The position numbers were made by a program, and so were the translations under genes. Positions 1 through 8,762 of a DNA stretch of 64,000 nucleotides are shown piece after piece. The notes under the pieces were generated by a model. That model did not search any database, was not told the origin of the DNA, and was given only the letters and a program-made list of their open reading frames with translations. Origin of the DNA: Paenibacillus curdlanolyticus YK9. GTDB lineage: Bacteria; Bacillota; Bacilli; Paenibacillales; Paenibacillaceae. Every line of letters begins with the position of its first letter. The stretch's first letter is position 1. The DNA lies in NCBI RefSeq assembly GCF_000179615.1, contig NZ_AEDD01000009.1, forward strand, positions 223,392-287,391, written 5' to 3'.

Positions 1-569
1 CCAATTCCGATCAGATGCTTGGTCAGCCTGTACATGCAATCATAATTGTTCACGAAAACGGTATCGGACGGAATCAATGGATCCTCATGATCAACCAGAA
101 CCATCGGAACGCCTAGACGATGAATTTCCAATAGCATGGACGTGGCGATCTCGCCTACGCCGATTAAGCCCATAATGCCTTCTGGATTCAACAAATGAAG
201 GAAGCTTTCGACGTTCTGCTCCATCACGATGAACATGCCAATCCCTTTTTCCTCCAAGCGTTTCGTAATCCCGTCGAGTATTTTTCCCCAATACTCGGAA
301 TCTTTCGTTTGGAACCGAATATTCGGCATCAGAACAAACATCGATTGTTTTACATCCGATTCCGTGAGCGTCTCTTCAGGACGGACAGTCTTGATCGGCT
401 TCACGTAGCCGCTGGTTTGCGAGAAATAGCCGAGTTGGGACGCGGTTTGGATAACGCGGTCTCGCGTTGCGCCGCTGACGCCTTTCTTGCCGGAGAGCGC
501 TTTGGAGATCACATATTTGGATACGCCCAAATGATCCGCGATTTGCTGCATCGTTACTTTTTTAGTCAT
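1..569 (-). CDS. LacI-family transcriptional regulator (partial, C-terminus beyond window)
   Basis: The first 189 residues of a LacI/GalR-type repressor are present; the rest lies left of base 1. The N-terminus begins MTKKVTMQQIADHLGVSKYV, a classic LacI helix-turn-helix, followed by the hinge region (about 45-60) and the start of the periplasmic-binding-protein-like sensor domain (FVLMPNIRF, GIMGLIGVGE). Its ATG overlaps the stop of the upstream histidine kinase by 8 bases, so the two are probably translationally coupled. Position beside a sugar ABC transporter and mannanase suggests it controls that locus, with a mannosyl sugar as inducer (inference). Palindromes at 5853-5868 and 6076-6098 are candidate operators. 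Confidence 0.9.
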   Translation of the reverse strand, partial: MTKKVTMQQIADHLGVSKYVISKALSGKKGVSGATRDRVIQTASQLGYFSQTSGYVKPIKTVRPEETLTESDVKQSMFVLMPNIRFQTKDSEYWGKILDGITKRLEEKGIGMFIVMEQNVESFLHLLNPEGIMGLIGVGEIATSMLLEIHRLGVPMVLVDHEDPLIPSDTVFVNNYDCMYRLTKHLIGI

Positions 570-2460
570 TGGTCTTCCCTCCATGAATGAATGGCGTGTC
601 AAGTTCCGATTGCGGGGCCGGCAAACGAAGGACAATCTCCGTGCCCCCATCCAGCCCCTCTAGCGCTTCCATGCCGTAGCTGTGGCCGTAATGCAGCTTG
701 ATGCGCTCACAAACATTTTTCAGCCCGATCCCTCCTCGCTTCTCTCCGTTAACCTCCATGCCAGAGAAGGAGCGATTGAGGCGTTCGCGCGTCTCCGCCG
801 TCATGCCGAGCCCGTTATCTACGACACGAATCAAGAGAAAGCGCTCGGTATGTTCAACAATAATGGCAATACGCATTCGCGCCTTGCGGTCGTCCAGTCC
901 GTGGTAGATAGCATTCTCTACGATCGGCTGGAGCAGCAGCTTAAGCGTAAGGACGTTATGGAACGCCGGGTCAGCGTGCATCTGCAGGTCAAACCGGTTC
1001 GGATACCGATAATTGAGCATCTCGATATAATTGCGGACATGCTCCAATTCCGCCTTGACGGTCGTTTTCTCCCGCACATCTCCGATGCTGTATCGCAGCA
1101 GCTTGCCGAACACCGATAACATATCCGCAGCGGCATCGTCATCGTTCAATTCGGCAACCATGCGAATCGTTTCGAGCGTGTTGTACATAAAATGAGGATT
1201 GATCTGATTTTGGAGCGCGTGCATCTCCGCTTCGTTCTTTTTCGTTTCCATCTCATAGATGTCCTGGATCAACTGATCGATTCGAACGATCATCCGGTTG
1301 AACTGATGGCCAAGCTGGCCGATTTCATCCCGGTGCTTTACCGGAAACTGCACCTTGAAATTCCCTTCCTGCACGGTCCGCATGAGACGCATCATTTTGC
1401 GCAGCGGCTTGGTTAAGGCGAAGGACAGCAGGATCGAGATTAGCAAGGCAACGCCGATAGTGACGAAGGTAGCGGCCAGCGTCGCGTTTCGAATCCGAAT
1501 GGAATCCTTGTTTAACTCCCGTTCGGGTATAAGAATGAATAGCTTCCAGTCGGTATCGGGTGACGTCGTATAAATAACGAGCTGCTTTTGGCCGTCAACC
1601 GTTTGATAGAAGCTGCCGCTTTTACCGCTTGCTTGCCGTATAATCGGGGTGTCGATTCGCTTTGACAGCTGACTTTTATCGCTATCGTAAATAACGCCGC
1701 CTTGTTTATCGATAATGAACGATTTGCCATGCGTCAGCTTGTCCAAATCGATAATTTGATCCTCGATCACACGAATATCCGCATCCACTGCAATGAGACC
1801 GATCGGCTGAAGCGAAGCTTCATCCAATATTTTACGAACGACGGTAAAGGCGCTTCTGACGCTGTTCAGATTGCTTGTATAGGTTTCCGTACCGAACAAA
1901 AGCGCTTCACCGCCAGATTGCTCCGCCTGCGCTTTCCATTGCCGATAGCTTTTCTCCAAATCCAGACGAACAGCGCCAGACTCAGTAGAAAAGTATCCGT
2001 TTCCAAATTCATCGAAAATGTAGACGACATTCGCGCCGCGTTTAATATTATTGATAAACTTGACCGAAGACTGTATGCCTCGTTGAATGGACAATAGTTG
2101 ATTAAAATCTTCCGGCACCGAATCCGTCACCGATGTCGAATTCGCCTTCATCCTCTGTCCATAGTATTGGTTGGAGCGTATCAAATTGTGTTTAATCTCG
2201 GCTTGATAGGCAGGAATGGACGAAATGCGCATCATATCTTCGATATAATCGTCGATGCGCTCCATCATCGCTTCCTGCAGGTTTGTGGAGTAGGACACCG
2301 TCGTTCGCTCGATGGAATGGGTGTAATTCGAGTAAGAAAGATATCCAATAAAGGTTAACGGCAACGAAATCACACCGAGAAACACGATCAACAGCTTGCG
2401 TTCCATCGGCATGTCAGTCAGCGCAGATCTTAGTCCCCTCCACCATCGTCTCGTTTCCAT
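562..2460 (-). CDS. YesM-type sensor histidine kinase
   Basis: Two-transmembrane sensor kinase of the YesM/LytS-like (HPK7) class. An N-terminal membrane helix (about 20-45), a long extracellular Cache-like domain (about 45-310, containing FVGDSG-like sensor folds), a second helix near 320, HAMP (PLRKMMRLMRTVQEGNF) and a His_kinase domain with QINPHFMYNTLETIR (phospho-acceptor His about 423) and a C-terminal ATPase with DNGLGMT and GGIGLKN. The ATG at 2460 sits 8 bases after AAGGA; GTG codons at 2463 and 2466 are alternatives. No AraC-type response regulator is visible next to it; the partner could lie beyond the left edge. It follows the ABC permeases after a terminator, and probably senses an extracellular sugar ligand together with the binding lipoprotein. 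Confidence 0.92.
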   Translation of the reverse strand: METRRWWRGLRSALTDMPMERKLLIVFLGVISLPLTFIGYLSYSNYTHSIERTTVSYSTNLQEAMMERIDDYIEDMMRISSIPAYQAEIKHNLIRSNQYYGQRMKANSTSVTDSVPEDFNQLLSIQRGIQSSVKFINNIKRGANVVYIFDEFGNGYFSTESGAVRLDLEKSYRQWKAQAEQSGGEALLFGTETYTSNLNSVRSAFTVVRKILDEASLQPIGLIAVDADIRVIEDQIIDLDKLTHGKSFIIDKQGGVIYDSDKSQLSKRIDTPIIRQASGKSGSFYQTVDGQKQLVIYTTSPDTDWKLFILIPERELNKDSIRIRNATLAATFVTIGVALLISILLSFALTKPLRKMMRLMRTVQEGNFKVQFPVKHRDEIGQLGHQFNRMIVRIDQLIQDIYEMETKKNEAEMHALQNQINPHFMYNTLETIRMVAELNDDDAAADMLSVFGKLLRYSIGDVREKTTVKAELEHVRNYIEMLNYRYPNRFDLQMHADPAFHNVLTLKLLLQPIVENAIYHGLDDRKARMRIAIIVEHTERFLLIRVVDNGLGMTAETRERLNRSFSGMEVNGEKRGGIGLKNVCERIKLHYGHSYGMEALEGLDGGTEIVLRLPAPQSELDTPFIHGGKTND

Positions 2461-2589
2461 CACCACATTCCTTCCGCCCCGTTGTTCTGTCGAATAATCT
2501 CTACATTATACGACATATCGGTAGCCTATGCACTTAATCGTTATTGTACAACACGCTTTTTTACCTAACAATATGCATGATCATGCTAA

Positions 2590-2637
2590 TAAACATAAAA
2601 AAAGCTTTTGCCAGTATATGAACGGGCAAAAGCTTTA
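2590..2637 (-). terminator. Rho-independent terminator after sugar ABC permease genes
   Basis: A stem of AAAGCTTTTGCC with its complement GGGCAAAAGCTTT around an 11-base loop, followed on the minus strand by a run of seven T. It separates the binding-protein/permease operon from the kinase gene. Confidence 0.85.
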
Positions 2638-2657
2638 TGATTTAACTTGCGCTAACG

Positions 2658-3488
2658 CTATTTAACGGCACCTTGGGTAACGCCTGCAAATATATACCGC
2701 TGCAGGAACACGAACATGACAGCCGTTGGAATCATGATGATAAGAATCGCGGCGGAAACCATCTGCCAATTCCCGCTGTTCGAACCGAAGAAACGCATAA
2801 GCGAGGTCGATACGACGACAAGCTCCGGCTTCGTCAGGTACAAGAACGGCGTGAACATATCATTATAAATCGAGATCGTCTTCAAAATAATGATCGTTGC
2901 CGTTGCCGGTCCCAGCAATGGCAGGATAACCACATAAAAAATTTTGAACAAGGATGCGCCTTCCATCATCGCCGCTTCATCCAGATCGTACGGAATGTTG
3001 CGTATAAACTGCATGTAAATATATATTTGCAAAATATCTGCGCCAACGTACAGCAGTGTCGGTCCCATCAAATGATTCGTCAGCCCCAAGCCTTGAATCG
3101 TTTTGAAGTTGATGACCTGCGTTGTAATTTGAGGAATGATCGTCGCAAACAGGAACAAACCGACCAGCGGCCCTTGCAGCTTGAACTTAAATCGGGTCAC
3201 CGCGTAACAGAAAGAGGCGCCGATCAGCACGTTCAAGAGAAGCGTAACGCAGACGATAATGATCGTATTCCCGAATGCACGCCCCATATCCGCCTGGCTG
3301 AACGCATCGGCAAAATTGCTAAAATGCACAAAGCTGTCCGGCAGCGACATCGTCGATTTCGTCAAATACTCGTCCGGCGTCTTAAACGCATTCGCTACAA
3401 TGATATAAGGCGGGTATAAGACGACGAAAACCGCGATCAATAACGAGATATATTTCATACCGATCCATATCGGATTTGCTTTCGTCAT
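2658..3488 (-). CDS. Carbohydrate ABC transporter permease (MalG family)
   Basis: Inner-membrane permease of a CUT1 sugar ABC importer, 276 residues with six predicted membrane segments. The EAA-type loop that contacts the ATPase is visible as LDEAAMMEGASLFKIF (about 160-175) followed by VVILPLLGPA. It starts 2 bases after the upstream permease stop, with AGGGAGAG as ribosome binding site, so the pair is co-translated. No ATPase gene is present in the window; CUT1 systems in Firmicutes often share a genome-encoded MsmX-type ATPase (family knowledge). Substrate inferred from neighbours: manno-oligosaccharides. Confidence 0.93.
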   Translation of the reverse strand: MTKANPIWIGMKYISLLIAVFVVLYPPYIIVANAFKTPDEYLTKSTMSLPDSFVHFSNFADAFSQADMGRAFGNTIIIVCVTLLLNVLIGASFCYAVTRFKFKLQGPLVGLFLFATIIPQITTQVINFKTIQGLGLTNHLMGPTLLYVGADILQIYIYMQFIRNIPYDLDEAAMMEGASLFKIFYVVILPLLGPATATIIILKTISIYNDMFTPFLYLTKPELVVVSTSLMRFFGSNSGNWQMVSAAILIIMIPTAVMFVFLQRYIFAGVTQGAVK

Positions 3489-3490
3489 CG

Positions 3491-4375
3491 CTAGTCTCTC
3501 CCTCTATTCAAGAAATACCGCTGAATGGACAACACAACAACAACCGCTATCAACAAGACCACGCTCATCGCTGATGCTAATCCATAGTCGTTAAACTGGA
3601 AGGCTGTCTCGATAATTTTCATAACAAAGGTCTCGCTCGCGCCAGCCGGTCCGCCGTTCGTTAGGACGAATGGAAGGTCGAATACTTCCAACGCGCCTGT
3701 TACGGTCAGGAACAGGTTTAGCTCAATGATTTTGTAAATATTAGGAACCGTAATGAAACGGAATTTTTGCCAATTGTTCGCGCCGTCAATGGACGCCGCT
3801 TCATATAGATCGGCAGGGATCGATTGAAGCGCTGCCAGATAGATGACCATATTAAAGCCCATAAACCGCCAGAAGCCAATGGAAGCCAACGTGTAATTCA
3901 CAAACGATTCAGAACCGAGCCAGCTCGTTTCCCCGCCAAGCCCAAGCTTGCCTAACAGAAAGTTCAGCGATCCGTCCGTCGTATCGAATACGTATCCGAA
4001 CAAATATGCAACTGCTACACCGTTCAAAATGTACGGGAGAAAAAGCAGCAGCCGGAAAAAATAACGACCTTTCAGTTTCCCGTTCAACACAATCGCGAAG
4101 TAGATCGCCGCGATATTTTGCACAATCCCAACCACGAAATACGCGATATTATGTTTAAAAACGCCAAAAATTTCTGGATTCGTAAAGACTTCGCGATAGT
4201 TAGCAAAGCCAATCCAATCTTTCTCCTGACTCATGCCGTCCCAGTTCGTAAAGCTAAGCCGAATGAGCTCAAGCGCTGGGTAATAGGAGAACGTCAGCAG
4301 CAGGAGAAGGGGCAATGCGATAAACGAGACAATTATTATTCTTTTTTGCGTTTCAAAAGGAAGCCTGCTGAGCAT
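3491..4375 (-). CDS. Carbohydrate ABC transporter permease (MalF/UgpA family)
   Basis: First permease of the CUT1 sugar importer, 294 residues with six membrane segments; N-terminus MLSRLPFETQKR then a hydrophobic helix. The ATPase-contact loop reads YEAASIDGANNWQKFRFITV (about 190-210). It lies downstream of the binding lipoprotein with a 119-base gap holding a strong hairpin at 4441-4474, an arrangement that commonly lets the binding protein be made in excess over the permeases (inference). Confidence 0.93.
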   Translation of the reverse strand: MLSRLPFETQKRIIIVSFIALPLLLLLTFSYYPALELIRLSFTNWDGMSQEKDWIGFANYREVFTNPEIFGVFKHNIAYFVVGIVQNIAAIYFAIVLNGKLKGRYFFRLLLFLPYILNGVAVAYLFGYVFDTTDGSLNFLLGKLGLGGETSWLGSESFVNYTLASIGFWRFMGFNMVIYLAALQSIPADLYEAASIDGANNWQKFRFITVPNIYKIIELNLFLTVTGALEVFDLPFVLTNGGPAGASETFVMKIIETAFQFNDYGLASAMSVVLLIAVVVVLSIQRYFLNRGRD

Positions 4376-4440
4376 GGGATCCCATCCTCTCCAAATTCTC
4401 TAGATATCTCTCTGCTCGAAGGAGCTTCGCACCGCATCGG

Positions 4441-4474
4441 GAATCGATGCTCCGCAAGCGGGAGCATCGTTCCT
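4441..4474 (-). other. Intercistronic hairpin between binding protein and permeases
   Basis: GGAATCGATGCTCC and its near-complement GGGAGCATCGTTCC flank a 6-base loop. No T-run follows on the minus strand, so it looks like a mRNA-stabilising or attenuating hairpin that raises binding-protein levels, not a full terminator. Role is inferred. Confidence 0.6.
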
Positions 4475-4494
4475 TAGGCGGCGTACGCTTTAAC

Positions 4495-5799
4495 TTACTT
4501 GGCTACTTTGCTTTTCGCTTTAGCCCATTGCTTGTTCAGCTTATCCAATACCGTTTGCGGATCTTTAACAAGCACGAACTCTTGAAGGAACTTGCTTTGA
4601 TCGATCTGCGCGTCATTTTGAATGGAAGTCGCCAGATCGTTCGATGCGCCAAGCTCGATAAATTGCGGATTGTAGCTGTTGAACTCCGCCAGCTGCGGCA
4701 GCTTCGATTCTTTGGTCGTCAACGTCGGAATGAAGCCTGCGAAATCCTCGTATCCCGACTCCTCAACCATCCATTTTACGAATGCTTTAGCAGCAGGAAC
4801 GTTGCCGTCTTTGTTAACCGCATAGAACCAGTCCGGATTGAGCGGCGCTTTAAGCGAGCCTGAATTGTCGGCAGGGAATGGGAAGAAGCCGATATCTTCG
4901 GATGCTGCACCGTTCTCAATGACTTGATTGATGACCCAGTTGCCGAGCAAATACATGCCGAACTTGCCTTGCGCAACGTCTTTTTTCGATTTCTCCCAGT
5001 TCGACGAGTTGATATCTTTCTCCAGCAAGTCTTTCTCGTGCAGCGTACGAAGAATGGACCACGATTGGCCATATACGCCATCCATCGTGTACGGCGTGTC
5101 GGTTTCTGCGCGTTTGTTTTGGTGATCCGATGCGCCGCCGATCATCGTCGGTACGTCGTAAACCCAAGTATCAAGCGGCCATTTGTCTTTGAAGTTGGAA
5201 GCAAGTGGAATAATGCCCGCATCCTTCAGCTTTTGTGCCGCTGCATAAAACTCATCAAGCGTTTTAGGAATTGCCGTGATGCCTGCTTTTGCAAATGCTT
5301 TTTTGTTATACACGATACCTACCGTGCTGTTGCCGGAGGAAACGCCATACATTTTGCCTTCAAACGCTTTCAAGTCTTTGAAGCGAATGTCGCCGGAGAA
5401 TTGAATATCATCAAGCGGAGCAAAATATTTTGGGAATTCCGAGTTTGCAATGCCTGGTCCGATCAAAATAACGTCTGGGAATTTGCCGGAAGCGATCCGT
5501 ACCTTCGACGTTTTCTCGTAATCGAGCACGCCTTCGAATTGAATTTCGACGCCTGGGTATTTCTCTTCAAAACGTTTTTTGTATTCCTTAAACTCTTTGC
5601 CGATCATGTCCGTGCGCTGCGTCAGGAAAACGATTTTGCCTTTAATCTCTTCCCCGCCCTTGTTATCCGTCGCTTCCGTCGTCGGCGTTGTGTTGCCGTT
5701 GTCAGATGGCTTTACTTCTTCCTTATCTTTTCCGCCACATGCCGCTAATATTGTTAGCATAAGAACGCTTGCCAATAATAACGAAAATGCCTTTTTCAT
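4495..5799 (-). CDS. Extracellular sugar-binding lipoprotein (ABC transporter)
   Basis: A 434-residue solute-binding protein of the CUT1 cluster. Signal peptide MKKAFSLLLASVLMLTILAAC ends in the lipobox LAAC, so the mature protein is lipid-anchored at Cys21. The body shows the usual fold landmarks: GKIVFLTQRTDM strand, GIVYNKKAFAKAGI, DEFYAAAQKLKDAGIIPLA, GNWVINQVIENG. It heads an operon with the two permeases. It is clearly paralogous to the lipoprotein at 8763-10046. A TATACT box (5842-5847) and a palindrome lie upstream. Likely ligand mannobiose or a longer mannooligosaccharide, from context only. Confidence 0.93.
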   Translation of the reverse strand: MKKAFSLLLASVLMLTILAACGGKDKEEVKPSDNGNTTPTTEATDNKGGEEIKGKIVFLTQRTDMIGKEFKEYKKRFEEKYPGVEIQFEGVLDYEKTSKVRIASGKFPDVILIGPGIANSEFPKYFAPLDDIQFSGDIRFKDLKAFEGKMYGVSSGNSTVGIVYNKKAFAKAGITAIPKTLDEFYAAAQKLKDAGIIPLASNFKDKWPLDTWVYDVPTMIGGASDHQNKRAETDTPYTMDGVYGQSWSILRTLHEKDLLEKDINSSNWEKSKKDVAQGKFGMYLLGNWVINQVIENGAASEDIGFFPFPADNSGSLKAPLNPDWFYAVNKDGNVPAAKAFVKWMVEESGYEDFAGFIPTLTTKESKLPQLAEFNSYNPQFIELGASNDLATSIQNDAQIDQSKFLQEFVLVKDPQTVLDKLNKQWAKAKSKVAK

Positions 5800-5841
5800 T
5801 TTTTATCCCCCTCATATCGTTTTGTTACCGCTTGCAAATTG

Positions 5842-5868
5842 AGTATATAACCTTATCGATATCGATAA
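5842..5868 (-). promoter_or_regulatory. Promoter -10 with perfect 16-bp palindrome (candidate LacI-type operator)
   Basis: On the minus strand a TATACT -10 (5842-5847) is preceded by the perfect palindrome TTATCGATATCGATAA (5853-5868), which would cover the spacer and the -35 position of the binding-protein promoter. The -35 itself (TTTTAT) is weak. A palindrome in this position next to a LacI-type regulator locus is a plausible operator; unproven. Confidence 0.5.
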
Positions 5869-5943
5869 AATGGTCTACGTTTTGTTTTCTGGTCTTCAAT
5901 TTACCTTTTGCATCAATAATAACAACTAGCTAACAGGTTTATG

Positions 5944-5957
5944 TGAAAGCGCTGTAT
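5944..5957. promoter_or_regulatory. cre-like catabolite-repression site
   Basis: TGAAAGCGCTGTAT resembles the CcpA site consensus (TGNAANCGNNNNCA) in the divergent region between the binding-protein and mannanase genes. One arm is degenerate, so this is a candidate only. Confidence 0.45.
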
Positions 5958-6075
5958 TTTACCATTCCCCCTTTTATATAGGTAATTTCCCGACTGACTT
6001 CGCTTATTTAATCGCTTACATTATTTTTTTGTCCCAAGCCTATTGCCAAACGAGGGTTCTTGATGTTTACTTGTG

Positions 6076-6098
6076 ATAACAAAACACATTTTTGTTAT
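6076..6098. promoter_or_regulatory. Inverted repeat upstream of mannanase gene
   Basis: ATAACAAAA and its exact complement TTTTGTTAT flank 5 bases, about 60 bases before the mannanase start. There is no T-run suited to a terminator in the right orientation and no gene just upstream, so an operator for the local regulator is the likelier reading. Confidence 0.4.
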
Positions 6099-6160
6099 GC
6101 TAACTTCATTTGAGTTTGCAATCAACTAAGCCTTTCATTATGAGTAACGGAGAGATGTTC

Positions 6161-7129
6161 ATGAGCAAGCTAGATCACTTTATCGGCGGGATGACATGGG
6201 GCTGGACTGGCGTTAGAGGCACTTGGAACAACGAAGAAGCGCGCCAATCGATGGCGCTTATGGTCGATCGTCTGAACGTAAATTGGACGGCTATCACTTT
6301 CGCTGCAATGCAAGCGCATCCTCAAGCAACAACAATCGCGTATCAAGAGGAACCTACGGTAACCGATCTGGAAGTGCGCAGCATGATTACCGAAGCGAAA
6401 CGACATGGCCTTAAGGTGTGCCTGAAGCCCGTCGTCAATTGCACGGATGGAACATGGCGCGCGCATATTAACTTTTTCGACAATGACGTGCCGTGCGAGC
6501 CCAAATGGTCTGAATGGTTCGCCTCCTACACTACATTCATGCTGCATTATGCCGCGATTGCCGAAGAGCTCGGCTGCGAGATGCTGTGCATTGGCTGCGA
6601 AATGGTACAGACCGATCGCAGAGAATCGGAATGGCGCGCGTTAATTCAGAAGGTCAGAGCTGTATACAGCGGCATCGTTACCTATAACTGCGACAAATAT
6701 CAAGAGGATCAGGTGCGCTGGTGGGATGCCGTCGATGTCATTTCCTCCAGCGGCTATTATCCGATCAACGATTGGGATCAGCAGCTGGATCGCATCGAAG
6801 CGGTCGTTAAGAAGCACGGCAAGCCGTTCTTCTTCATGGAAGCAGGTTGCCCGAGCCGCCAAGGCTCCGAACATTTGCCGAATGATTGGGGCCTGCAAGG
6901 CGATCCAAACGAGTCGGTCCAAAAGCGCTATTTTGAGACGGCGTTTGACCGCTGCAGCACGCGCGACTGGGTTGGCGGCTTCATGCTATGGGATTGGCCA
7001 GCCCAGCTGTATGCCGAGAATGAAGCTTCGAGCAATGATGACTACTGCATGTTCGGCAAGCAAGCGGAGACCGTCGTCCGCGACTACTATACGTTAAAGA
7101 CAGCAGAACGGGAGAAATCGATCACATGA
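6161..7129 (+). CDS. GH113-family beta-mannanase-like glycoside hydrolase
   Basis: A 322-residue TIM-barrel hydrolase without signal peptide, so intracellular. Two Glu lie at the expected distance for family GH113: E147 in CIGCEMVQTDRRE (acid/base) and E227 in FFFMEAGCPSRQG (nucleophile), 80 residues apart as I recall for the characterised Alicyclobacillus mannanase AaManA. Such proteins are often mis-labelled 1,4-beta-xylanase. The ATG at 6161 was chosen because GGAGAG lies 6 bases upstream; an in-frame TTG at 6110 has no such site. Its TGA overlaps the epimerase ATG (ATGA). It should cut imported manno-oligosaccharides to mannose and mannobiose. Confidence 0.8.
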   Translation: MSKLDHFIGGMTWGWTGVRGTWNNEEARQSMALMVDRLNVNWTAITFAAMQAHPQATTIAYQEEPTVTDLEVRSMITEAKRHGLKVCLKPVVNCTDGTWRAHINFFDNDVPCEPKWSEWFASYTTFMLHYAAIAEELGCEMLCIGCEMVQTDRRESEWRALIQKVRAVYSGIVTYNCDKYQEDQVRWWDAVDVISSSGYYPINDWDQQLDRIEAVVKKHGKPFFFMEAGCPSRQGSEHLPNDWGLQGDPNESVQKRYFETAFDRCSTRDWVGGFMLWDWPAQLYAENEASSNDDYCMFGKQAETVVRDYYTLKTAEREKSIT

Positions 7130-8340
7130 CGATGACAATGACGACACAACCACAATGGAAACAGGATTGGTCCCATGCGATACGGCAGGAGCTGGAGAAT
7201 AATATTCTCGCGTTCTGGATGAAGCATGCCCTGGACGACAACGGCGGCTTCATTGGCGAGATTACGCAGGATATGATTCGGGTGACCGATGCAGAGAAAA
7301 GCCTCGTCCTGAATACGCGCATGCTGTGGACCTTCGCGTCAGCCTATCGGCTTTACCGCAAACCGGCCTATGCGCTCATCGCGGACCGCGCGTTTGTTTA
7401 CTTGAAGGAGCACTTCTTCGACTCGCGTAATGGCGGGCTGTACTGGATGCTTGATGCGCAAGGCAACCCGACCTCGGATAAAAAGCAGGTCTACGGCCAA
7501 GCCTTCGCCATCTATGCCTGGTCCGAATATTATCGTGCCACGGGCAATCGCGAAGCGTTGGATGAGGCCATCGCCCTGTTCAAGCTCATCGAACGCCACG
7601 GGCGCGACAACGTTCACGGCGGCTACTTTGAAGCGCTCGCAGCAGATTGGACCGCGACAGACGAGCTCAGCTTGAGCAATAAAGACTTGAATGAGAAAAA
7701 ATCGATGAATACGCATTTGCATGTGCTTGAAGGTTATACGAATTTGTATCGGGTATGGCCATCCGAGGAGCTTCGCCATTCGCTCGAAGCGCTCATTCAC
7801 GTGACGATTGACCATATTGTCGATGCCGGCACCGGCCATTTTAAGCTGTTTTTCGATGAAAGCTGGAACAACAAGTCCGACCACATCTCCTATGGCCACG
7901 ATATCGAGGGCAGCTGGCTGCTTGTTGAGGCGGCCGAGGTGCTCGGAGACGAAGCGTTGACGAAATCCGTTAAAGCGATTGCGTTAACCATGGCTGAGGC
8001 TACGCTGCGCGAAGGCGTCGACCCAGACGGCGGCATTCCGAACGAAGCGGACCGCTCCGGCCTCATCGATACGGACAAAGATTGGTGGCCGCAAGCCGAG
8101 GCGGTCGTCGGGTTTTATAACGCCTACCAAATGACCGGAGACGAACAGTACGCCCAAGCCGCTCGCGCATCGTGGCAGTTCATTGAATCATTCCTCATCG
8201 ATCGGCAAAACGGCGAATGGTACTGGAGCGTCACGCGCGAAGGCATTCCAACGGAAGGCCACCCGAAGGTGGGCGCGTGGAAATGCCCTTACCACAACGG
8301 CCGAGCATGCTTCGAAATGCTGGAGCGTCTCGCTCGATGA
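7126..8340 (+). CDS. Cellobiose/mannobiose 2-epimerase (AGE family)
   Basis: A 404-residue (alpha/alpha)6-barrel protein of the N-acylglucosamine 2-epimerase family, best matching cellobiose 2-epimerases. Diagnostic stretches: NTRMLWTFASAYR, SMNTHLHVLEGYTNLYR, YGHDIEGSWLL, WWPQAEAVVGFYNAY and the C-terminal WKCPYHNGRACFEM, with conserved His in the middle and last ones serving the epimerisation. These enzymes convert mannobiose to glucosyl-mannose, which a phosphorylase then splits (established pathway); no phosphorylase is in the window. Translationally coupled to the mannanase. In-frame ATGs at 7132 and 7138 are alternative starts. Confidence 0.85.
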   Translation: MTMTMTTQPQWKQDWSHAIRQELENNILAFWMKHALDDNGGFIGEITQDMIRVTDAEKSLVLNTRMLWTFASAYRLYRKPAYALIADRAFVYLKEHFFDSRNGGLYWMLDAQGNPTSDKKQVYGQAFAIYAWSEYYRATGNREALDEAIALFKLIERHGRDNVHGGYFEALAADWTATDELSLSNKDLNEKKSMNTHLHVLEGYTNLYRVWPSEELRHSLEALIHVTIDHIVDAGTGHFKLFFDESWNNKSDHISYGHDIEGSWLLVEAAEVLGDEALTKSVKAIALTMAEATLREGVDPDGGIPNEADRSGLIDTDKDWWPQAEAVVGFYNAYQMTGDEQYAQAARASWQFIESFLIDRQNGEWYWSVTREGIPTEGHPKVGAWKCPYHNGRACFEMLERLAR

Positions 8341-8490
8341 TATTGACGGTTTGATGGCGCGGGACCAAGGGCTAAGCGGCTTGCTCCGGTGACGCCGTGT
8401 TGACTCTGGTGCAGCCTGCTGCTCTGATGCCAACTTGCTCTGATGATGCAACATGCTTCTTGCTGCTGTGACGCCGACTTGACTTGCGGT

Positions 8491-8672
8491 AACGGACCGA
8501 GGAGCCGCTATTTGACCCTAATCAGTCATCTTTTTGCTGTAACGGACCGAGCGGCCGCTATTTGGCCCAAACAGCCCTCACCAAGCACCAAAATGGCGAA
8601 ATAACGGCGGTGGAGTCCGTTACATTTCAATTCTGCGTGTTTCGAGGGCTATAACGGCTCTACGGTCCGTTA
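8491..8672. repeat. Intergenic repeat array A: two direct and two inverted copies of a ~25-bp element
   Basis: Copies of the pattern TAACGGACC-N5-GCCGCTATTT at 8491-8518 and 8541-8569, then inverted copies at 8599-8622 and 8650-8672. The whole could fold into a large cruciform. It lies between the convergent 3' ends of the epimerase and lipoprotein genes. A second array with the same order lies at 26404-26588. No gene is seen in 8341-8679. Confidence 0.85.
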
Positions 8673-8679
8673 CAAAATA

Positions 8680-8716
8680 AAGGGAGTCCCAAAGCGTAAG
8701 CTTCGGGACTCCCTTC
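8680..8716 (-). terminator. Terminator of the 8763-10046 lipoprotein gene
   Basis: AGGGAGTCCC and GGGACTCCCT form a stem extended inward by AAGC/GCTT; on the minus strand it is followed by TTTATTTT. It can probably also stop plus-strand transcription. Confidence 0.8.
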
Positions 8717-8762
8717 TCACATCAAAACCTCTCGCCTACTCGCACGCGATATCCTTGCTCAC

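Noticed and set aside
4924..5748. 274-codon frame opposite the first binding lipoprotein
   Set aside because: Antisense shadow; no start signal and Phe/Arg-rich composition.
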